IMG/VR virus record: IMGVR_UViG_3300030106_002434
Span: 1-26,780 of that record
Length of the DNA: 26,780 nucleotides
Source of the DNA: a virus
Reading direction: 5' to 3' (one strand)
How positions within the stretch are numbered: position 1 is the stretch's first letter; the number at the start of each line of letters is the position of its first letter. Made by a program: the position numbers and the translations under genes. Shown one piece after another: positions 21,565-26,780 of this stretch. Below the pieces are notes generated by a model. It ran no database searches. It was not told where the DNA came from and worked only from the letters and a program-made list of their open reading frames with translations.

Positions 21565-23597
21565 TAGCCGCCTCGCAATGCGTTATACAGACCTACGCCG
21601 CCGATACCTGCACCCAGTAGCTGTTGGGTTTCGCTAGGCCCACCGAATGTGGCAGTGGTTGTTCCTGGTGTGACGGGCAGTCCTTGTAATAACTGGCTGA
21701 AGAATCCGAGTTGCTCTCTTGGGAACGCTTGCTGGCGCAGGAAGTCTTGATAGCCAAGATCAAGGCCACGCTGCTGTAGCTCTCGCTGTATCTGTCCCGC
21801 TGCCTGCAAGTTACGCAGACGATCAAAAGCCATACGCTGCTCGTCGGTGCCAAGCTGGCCCAGCAATCTAGCAGCATCAAGTTGCTGACCTCTGGTGGCG
21901 CGATCTGCCTCCAGACCAGCAAGACCCAGCCTAGCTCTGGTCTCTTCAAGCTGCGCTTGCTCTTGACGTGCTCGCATACGCGCTTCGTTTTCTGCTTGGT
22001 TGACACGCTCTTGTAGCTCTTGTGCGCTGAGTCCAAGACGTGCAGCCTCTTGCCTTGCGCCTTCTCTGGCTTGGAACACCGCACGATCCTCTTGCTGCTG
22101 AGCCAAACGCAACTGTTGATTCTGAGCAAAGGCATCTTGTTGGAATCGCTCTTGCGCTTGTCTGGCTGCATCAGTCTGCTGTTGTGCAGACAATCCTAGC
22201 TGAGCCGCTTGCTGACGTGCTTGTTCGCCAGCTTGGAACGCTCGCAGATTGATCTCTTCCTGTTGTACTGACGCCTGAAGCTGCTGACCTACCGCACTTT
22301 GTCTGAACTGCTCTTGTGCTTGCCTTGCGGCCTCTTCTTGCTGTTGTGCAGTCATGCCCATCTCGGCTGCACGCTGTCTTGCTTGTTCCGAGGCTTGGAA
22401 TGCCTGCTGCTCAAACTGCTCGCGTTGTGCAGCGACATCTGCGGTTTGACCAAATGCAGATTGCCTAAACTGCTCTTCAGCTTGCCGTGCTGCATCAGCT
22501 TGTTGCTGAGCGGTCATACCCATCTCAGCAGCCCTTTGCCTAGCCTGCTCGCCAGTCTGGAACGCTTGCTGCCTGAACTGCTCTGCTTGTTGTGCTGCTC
22601 GTTCTCGCTGCTCTGATGCGGTCAGACCAAACTGAGCTTCTTGCAGCCTAGCGGCTCGATCAGCCTCGAATGCTTGTTGTGCTTGCTCAAACGCAGCCTG
22701 ACCACCGCGAGCTTGTATGTCAGCCAACTGTTGGCCCAAGTTACGCTCACGCTCTGCCTGCATGATTGCTTCCCGATACCCACCAAGACCGCCAGCCTGT
22801 GCTGCTTGTTGAGATATATCAGCAGCCTGTATGTCAGACTGACGCTGCACTTCTCGCTTTTCTATATCCGTCACCAACTGTTGGTACGGATTCATGTAAG
22901 ACTCTAGCGTTGCAGGGTCAGCAAGGGTGCCTGCTTGGAATCCCGGCCCTAAATCAACTTGTCCCGTGTATTCGGACTGAATATCTCTTGCTTGATACAA
23001 AGGATCGAACTGCCCTGCTTGATAACCGGCATCTAAAGATCCGACATCAAATCCTGACTGACGTTCCCGTGCCATATAACTAGGATCGAATATGCCAGCT
23101 TGATATTCTGACGCCATAGGCTGAGTTATCTGTCCGGCAGCGAAATCCCCCGCCTGATACCCTGGATCAAACTGACCGGCTTGGTATCCAACACCACGCT
23201 GACCAGCACGGAACCCTTGGCCCAGAAACCCTGCACCGTAACCGCTATCTATGTCTCCAGCCCTGTAGCCAGAAAATTGTGTCGGCGGTCTAAACCCTTG
23301 AGCAATACCTGCACCTGCACCGATGTCTTGGAAGCCCACACCTGTAGCAATGTCTGACGCAGCCCTGATCTGCTCTGGTGTACCGGCTTGCGCTATCTCA
23401 GCCATGCCCTGCATACCTGCTTGCTCGAATGGCGAGAACTCTGCTAGGCGCTGACCTGGAAAGGTTTCGTAAGGACGTGTCGATTCATATACGGTTCTGC
23501 CCAGAAGCTCTTCATAAAAAGGCTGAGCGTATTCTGGTAGATTTGTTTGTGTTACGACGCTTTCTTGTACGCCGCCACCGCCACTACTCTTGCCCAT
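21564..23597 (-). CDS. Repeat-rich internal virion or tail protein, 677 residues
   Basis: Start ATG 23597, directly after the previous stop, with GAGAGGAG upstream. Three regions are visible. The N-terminal 85 residues start GKSSGGGGVQESVVTQT and contain EYAQPFYEELLGRTVYES. Residues about 85-225 are a Gly/Tyr/Gln repeat (GYQAGQFD-like units) ending at YMNPYQQLVTDIEKREVQRQ, a motif I recognise from phage virion proteins. The C-terminal two thirds are Gln/Ala/Arg-rich helix with an 18-residue period and five 36- or 54-residue repeats. It is nearly free of Cys. A rod-like ejection or tape-measure-like role is inferred. Confidence 0.65.
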   Translation of the reverse strand: MGKSSGGGGVQESVVTQTNLPEYAQPFYEELLGRTVYESTRPYETFPGQRLAEFSPFEQAGMQGMAEIAQAGTPEQIRAASDIATGVGFQDIGAGAGIAQGFRPPTQFSGYRAGDIDSGYGAGFLGQGFRAGQRGVGYQAGQFDPGYQAGDFAAGQITQPMASEYQAGIFDPSYMARERQSGFDVGSLDAGYQAGQFDPLYQARDIQSEYTGQVDLGPGFQAGTLADPATLESYMNPYQQLVTDIEKREVQRQSDIQAADISQQAAQAGGLGGYREAIMQAERERNLGQQLADIQARGGQAAFEQAQQAFEADRAARLQEAQFGLTASEQRERAAQQAEQFRQQAFQTGEQARQRAAEMGMTAQQQADAARQAEEQFRQSAFGQTADVAAQREQFEQQAFQASEQARQRAAEMGMTAQQQEEAARQAQEQFRQSAVGQQLQASVQQEEINLRAFQAGEQARQQAAQLGLSAQQQTDAARQAQERFQQDAFAQNQQLRLAQQQEDRAVFQAREGARQEAARLGLSAQELQERVNQAENEARMRARQEQAQLEETRARLGLAGLEADRATRGQQLDAARLLGQLGTDEQRMAFDRLRNLQAAGQIQRELQQRGLDLGYQDFLRQQAFPREQLGFFSQLLQGLPVTPGTTTATFGGPSETQQLLGAGIGGVGLYNALRGG
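22029..22625 (-). repeat. In-frame helical repeats with 162- and 108-base periods
   Basis: The motif (M/L)(T/S)A(Q/S) after AAEMG- or AARLG-like residues recurs with its first codon ending at 22625, 22517, 22355, 22193 and 22031. The spacings are 108, 162, 162 and 162 bases, that is 36, 54, 54 and 54 residues, all multiples of 18. Within a 54-residue unit, three 18-residue segments resemble each other (for example FRQSAFGQTADVAAQREQ and FEQQAFQASEQARQRAAE). Codons differ between copies, so the repeats are kept by protein selection and are not recent duplications. Confidence 0.8.
22920..23290 (-). repeat. Short Gly/Tyr/Gln peptide repeats, about 9 residues each
   Basis: About ten units of the form x-G-(Y/F)-(Q/R)-A-G-x-(F/I/L)-D follow each other, for example VGYQAGQFD, PGYQAGDFA, EYQAGIFD, SGFDVGSLD and AGYQAGQFD. 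Regular glycine spacing with alternating aromatics suggests stacked turns or a beta-solenoid-like segment. The DNA units have diverged at synonymous positions. Confidence 0.7.
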
Positions 23598-24104
23598 CTA
23601 CAAACTCCTCTCGTATACGACATACGATCTGCTGAAGTCATCTTGCTCTAACCACTTCCAAAAGCCCATACGGGCAGTGGCTTCTATTCCTGTGCAGTCA
23701 TTGTCTCTGCCAAAATCTTTGAACTTTTCTAGCATGTCCCAGACCCAATCATTGAATCGATCACCGCCTAGAAACTGCACCGCAATCATGCGCTTTTCTG
23801 GATACTGCAATATCTCTGTAGTACCGACACCATCGATGTTGTTCTCAGCATCAAACGAAAGCCAAAGCTGTTGATTACCGTTGAGTATTGATGCGTACAA
23901 GAACTCCATGTTCCATCTGCCGTGTGAACGCTTAATAGCTCTAGCAAGCTGCTCTCTGACATCAGGCCACAAACTGTTTAGATAGTTGGGGGGCACCATC
24001 GTTATCGTGTGTGTGATCTCTCTAGGCGCATCCTTGCGGCAAACCTTTGGCTCTCTGGATAGGTCTTTGATCTTGCTTTCATCAAACTCTAAGAGGCTGT
24101 TCAT
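23598..24104 (-). CDS. GNAT-fold-like virion-associated protein, 168 residues
   Basis: ATG 24104 overlaps the preceding TGA (ATGA), with GGAG about 10 bases upstream. The middle and C-terminus follow the acetyltransferase order of strands and helices: WLSFDAENNIDGVGTTEILQ, then RMIAVQFLGG, then DMLEKFKDFGRDNDCTGIEA, then MGFWKWLEQDDFSRSYVVYE. The acetyl-CoA loop is not clear, so it may be catalytically dead. GNAT-like proteins between virion genes are known in T7-like and marine podoviruses (gp13-like position). A structural or ejection role is more likely than an enzymatic one. Confidence 0.6.
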   Translation of the reverse strand: MNSLLEFDESKIKDLSREPKVCRKDAPREITHTITMVPPNYLNSLWPDVREQLARAIKRSHGRWNMEFLYASILNGNQQLWLSFDAENNIDGVGTTEILQYPEKRMIAVQFLGGDRFNDWVWDMLEKFKDFGRDNDCTGIEATARMGFWKWLEQDDFSRSYVVYERSL

Positions 24105-26002
24105 GCAGGCAATGCTCCTCCTGCCATAGCACCGAGAGGTGCAGGCTGTTTGGTAGTGCCAGTGCGCTCTTGCCGTACTCGATCCATCATGCCCTCTAAC
24201 TCTTTGACACCAGAGTTAGTGTCACCATCGCCAATGCCAGATACCACATCAGCAGGCACGATGAACTCACCGGGAGATACAGCAACTGGCTGGGAGTCAC
24301 CGATCATACCTTGCACTTGATCGTCCATGCCTTTGCCTGCACCTTCAATCATGCCTTCTTTCTGAGAGTTGGGCACCACAGATTCTAGTACCTGTGATCG
24401 CAGCATCTGGAAAGCCTCAGACCCGAACTCATCTATGAATCGATTAATGACGGCCTCTGACTCTTCCTCAGACAATCGACCAAGCAACGCCATGGAAACC
24501 TGCTCTATCAAGCGCATTGCTGCTTGTTGATTCATCTCTGTTCCGCCACCTTCCTGCATTCTTGCGGCGTATTGATTGCCGTAGGTAGCATCCATGATGT
24601 CATCGAAATAGTCCTGATCTCTTTCTTGCTCTGCCTCATACTCATCAACTATTTTTTGAGCAGCTTTGCGTTTTCTTGTAGAAAGAGTCCGTCTGTTAGC
24701 AATCTCCATAGCCTCTTCAACTCTAGGAGGTAAAGATCTTGCGCCACCCATACCACCAGCTTTACCGACGCTGCCGATTCCTTGCAGTAAAACGGGGTCT
24801 ATTTGTGGTGTGGTGCCCGGAGTCCCTGGTGTTGGCACACCTGTCTGATCTGATGTCACGAAAGGACTCTTGAAGTAACTAATCTCAGGATCGAACCCTG
24901 GCCTATAATTCGCAGGCAACTCGCTAGGCGTTTTTACTGGGCCGCGCAAGCTTGCTTGCCTTGCGACAATCTGTGCTGGTTGTAGAGCGCGACGGATGTT
25001 GGCGTCCTCTATGTCGCCGCCTCTTCTCATCTGCATAGGCTCTCTGCCCATCATCTGCAACTCGTTGTATCGGCGCTGAAAGTCAGCAGGATCAACGGAT
25101 GTGATACCGCCACCTTGCATCCCATAATTCATGCCATAGTCAGACGCCACTTGTCCTGTTGCAGTGGTCAGTATGTCTCTTGACCGTCTTAGATCTTCTT
25201 CTCTGTCAGCAGCCCTTCTACCGAACATACGATCACGCTCGTCTTGAGCAGCCATCGCCGCACGTTGGCCTTCGCCTATAGCGATGGGCGCTGCTGCCGC
25301 CGGACTCAGAAGACCTTTACCTGTAGCTTGTAAACCCTCAATCAATCCTTGTTCTTTTGGGACACCAGCAAAAGTTGGGCCTTTCACTTGACCGCGCAAA
25401 GTATCTAACGGACTTGCGGTAGCGGCCCCTTTTTGAATCTCAGCCAAAGTGTCTATCGCTGCTTCTTTCGCACCAACTTGTGGAAGCTGAGCTAATTGTT
25501 CGGCTGTAAGTGTGCCCTCAGCACCTATCTGTGCTGCAGAAGCCGCTGCGTCTGCCGCTTTTGTTGCATCTGCCGCTGCTTTAGCTGCTTGATCAACACC
25601 AGAAAGAGCTTTCGCTCCAGCCTCGAAAGCCTTGCCAAGACCGAAGCCTGTAAGCCCAGAGACCAAACCTTCTTTTAAATCTCCAGTTACCGCTGTGGTG
25701 GCGAGACCAGAACCAATAGCACTCGCTAAAGCTGTTTTACCCGCCAAAATTCCACCCGTTCCCGCGAGAAGTGAAGATCCTGCAAGACTACCTAGCAGTG
25801 GAGCTAGAAAGGGCAAGAACGCTTCAGGCTGCCCCGTCATCGGGTTGGTTGTAAGCTGCCCTGTGGGCGACAGAGAGGCGATACCAGCCACTTCTATCGG
25901 ATTCATGTGAACCATCATGCTGTCGCCGTATCGGCCTTGCTGGGCCATCTGGTCAGCCATGGCCTGCATAGGCGGTTGAGGCATTGGGTTTTGATACATC
26001 AT
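24101..26002 (-). CDS. Phage virion protein with a C-terminal 'SPGEFIVPADVV' motif, 633 residues
   Basis: I start it at ATG 26002, in a TAATG overlap with the preceding gene and with GGAG upstream. The open frame extends 28 codons further, but only as a shadow of that gene. Residues about 1-30 are Met/Pro/Gln-rich. A Gly/Ala/Leu-rich hydrophobic stretch follows (from AFLPFLAPLLGSLAGSSLLA), then Ala-rich helices, a charged region (MFGRRAADREEDLRRSRDIL) and a C-terminus with VSPGEFIVPADVVSGIGDGD leading to MMDRVRQERTG. That last motif recurs in structural proteins of aquatic phages. The hydrophobic region suggests membrane interaction during DNA entry. Confidence 0.65.
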   Translation of the reverse strand: MMYQNPMPQPPMQAMADQMAQQGRYGDSMMVHMNPIEVAGIASLSPTGQLTTNPMTGQPEAFLPFLAPLLGSLAGSSLLAGTGGILAGKTALASAIGSGLATTAVTGDLKEGLVSGLTGFGLGKAFEAGAKALSGVDQAAKAAADATKAADAAASAAQIGAEGTLTAEQLAQLPQVGAKEAAIDTLAEIQKGAATASPLDTLRGQVKGPTFAGVPKEQGLIEGLQATGKGLLSPAAAAPIAIGEGQRAAMAAQDERDRMFGRRAADREEDLRRSRDILTTATGQVASDYGMNYGMQGGGITSVDPADFQRRYNELQMMGREPMQMRRGGDIEDANIRRALQPAQIVARQASLRGPVKTPSELPANYRPGFDPEISYFKSPFVTSDQTGVPTPGTPGTTPQIDPVLLQGIGSVGKAGGMGGARSLPPRVEEAMEIANRRTLSTRKRKAAQKIVDEYEAEQERDQDYFDDIMDATYGNQYAARMQEGGGTEMNQQAAMRLIEQVSMALLGRLSEEESEAVINRFIDEFGSEAFQMLRSQVLESVVPNSQKEGMIEGAGKGMDDQVQGMIGDSQPVAVSPGEFIVPADVVSGIGDGDTNSGVKELEGMMDRVRQERTGTTKQPAPLGAMAGGALPA

Positions 26003-26331
26003 TAGCTCGTCTCCACTCCAAAGAGGTTGAAGCTCACGTTGGCTGCGCTTGCGTAAACCTTGACTACATCCGTTTGCGACAGGCATATGCCAATGACCAC
26101 AGTTCTACTGGTGGTTGCTGCCAAGTCTTCATCGAAAAATATAAACTGCTTATCATCTGCTGACGCACCGCCAACATGAATACTGACACGAAAGGTGATG
26201 GCTGATCCGCTTCTGTTGCAGATCACCAAGGAACTGACTGTTGTTTGTGTAAGATCTGGTGCCGTATACAAAGTCGTTGTAGTGGTTGCGCTAACATCAA
26301 CCTGACCCAAAACCTTGATGACATCTGTCAC
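26002..26331 (-). CDS. Small beta-rich phage structural protein, 109 residues
   Basis: GTG 26331 overlaps the previous TGA (GTGA). The product is nearly all strand-forming and Thr/Val/Ser-rich (VLGQVDVSATTTTTLYTAPD, SSLVICNRSGSAITFRVSIH, VVKVYASAANVSFNLFGVE). This is a pattern I recognise from small beta-sandwich proteins in phage tail regions, which could be decoration, adaptor or fibre-associated proteins. Exact role unknown. Confidence 0.65.
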   Translation of the reverse strand: MTDVIKVLGQVDVSATTTTTLYTAPDLTQTTVSSLVICNRSGSAITFRVSIHVGGASADDKQFIFFDEDLAATTSRTVVIGICLSQTDVVKVYASAANVSFNLFGVETS

Positions 26332-26522
26332 GATGCACCCATCAATAAGAACTGGAACCGACGCATAGCAAGAGATCCTGACTTATCGCCCTGAGTTTTT
26401 GCTAGTTCTACATCGTTTTCTATAAGATCCAATGCTTGCTCTAACGTCCGTCGAGTGATTGCCTCGTTAGCTACATCATACTCTGGTGCAGGCACTGGCA
26501 GTGGATTCTGTCTTGTCGCCAT
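26328..26522 (-). CDS. Small hypothetical protein of the virion block, 64 residues
   Basis: ATG 26522 overlaps the preceding stop as TAATG. A proline-rich start (RQNPLPVPAPEYDVANEA) leads into a helix (RTLEQALDLIENDVELAKTQ). Similar short proteins sit between the tail protein and beta-sandwich genes of related phages. It could be an assembly chaperone or a small structural part. Confidence 0.6.
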   Translation of the reverse strand: MATRQNPLPVPAPEYDVANEAITRRTLEQALDLIENDVELAKTQGDKSGSLAMRRFQFLLMGAS

Positions 26523-26780
26523 TACCGTCTACCGTCCTGTCGCATGTCGAATCGCAAATCACCCAGACGCCAACCAAAGCCAGCGCCAGAACTTTCTACC
26601 CGTACCACAGCGTGCCGTGCGCGAGTCCTGATGTTGGACTGTGTGGTACTAGATGTGACTGTCGCCGTAGCTTGCGTTGTCGGGGTCTCTAGCGGGAAGT
26701 TACTGCCTTTGATCGTGAAATCTACAGACGCATCAGAGGTCGATCCGCTGAACTTAAAGTCAGGCACGATGCGGCTGATC
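26522..26780 (-). CDS. C-terminal end of a P22 gp10-like tail stabilisation / tubular protein (partial)
   Basis: The frame is open through the window edge (residues ISRI precede the GTG at 26767), so the visible 86 codons are the end of a longer gene. The end RTRARHAVVRVESSGAGFGW, then RLGDLRFDMRQDGRR, is the typical close of phage stabilisation or tail tubular proteins of the P22 gp10 / T7 gp12 type, where a beta strand plus GWRLG and DxRxDGRR recur. It would be part of the tail below the portal. Confidence 0.65.
   Translation of the reverse strand, partial: ISRIVPDFKFSGSTSDASVDFTIKGSNFPLETPTTQATATVTSSTTQSNIRTRARHAVVRVESSGAGFGWRLGDLRFDMRQDGRR

Noticed and set aside
21593-22171. 192-codon minus-strand alternate frame inside the 677-residue virion protein
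   Set aside because: The repeat-rich Gln/Arg codons of the real gene leave stop-free alternate frames. The product is Ser/Lys/Cys-rich shadow sequence without start signals.
22029-22625. Regularly spaced repeats considered as a CRISPR array
   Set aside because: The repeats are in frame inside a coding region, degenerate at the DNA level and followed at once by related sequence, not by unique spacers. No cas genes are present. The Cas4-like nuclease belongs to the phage recombination block.
26002-26086. 28-codon N-terminal extension of the 633-residue virion protein
   Set aside because: It lies inside the preceding gene in another frame. ATG 26002 has a ribosome-binding site and the same TAATG coupling used elsewhere in this operon.

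Overview
The window is a piece of a tailed double-stranded DNA phage genome or a closely related prophage. It is densely packed: nearly all genes touch or overlap by 1 to 50 bases, and no cellular housekeeping genes are visible. The content is podovirus-like: a T7-type primase-helicase, a series of large glutamine- and alanine-rich or glycine-rich internal virion proteins, a GNAT-like protein among them, a P22 gp10-like tail protein end, and a giant polyvalent ejection protein. Gram-negative (proteobacterial), probably aquatic, is my best guess for the host. It rests on gene style only.

Layout. (A) 1-5194, plus strand: the tail of an upstream gene, an ArdC-type antirestriction metalloprotein, a run of small overlapping genes of unknown function, a C5-cytosine DNA methyltransferase with a second long open frame inside it, and four more small genes. 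(B) 5195-5584: the only long stretch without an obvious gene. It holds clustered inverted repeats, including a three-helix fold and a perfect H-type pseudoknot, plus a possible 33-residue membrane peptide on the minus strand. (C) 8494-5585, minus strand: RusA resolvase, a small unknown protein, primase-helicase and another unknown protein. (D) 8539-11956, plus strand: a recombination block with two small ORFs, a Cas4/RecB-like Fe-S exonuclease, two small genes, a putative single-strand annealing protein, an SSB-like protein with a polyproline linker and acidic tip, a conserved phage protein, a zinc-ribbon peptide and a small exported protein. (E) 26780-11957, minus strand: a translationally coupled virion block from the end of a tail protein through small structural proteins, a 633-residue virion protein, the GNAT-like protein, a 677-residue repeat protein and a 654-residue protein, to the 2543-residue polyvalent protein.

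How the genes fit together. Blocks C and D look like genome replication and recombination: primase-helicase, exonuclease, annealing protein, SSB and Holliday-junction resolvase. Block E looks like the tail and ejection machinery. Block A looks like an early region devoted at least partly to surviving host restriction (ArdC, DNA methylation), with many unassigned small proteins that could be counter-defence factors. DNA polymerase, terminase, portal, capsid and lysis genes are not in the window.

The strongest candidates for something new are the dual-frame methyltransferase locus (2871-3947 with 3037-3849) and the structured intergenic region (5193-5327).
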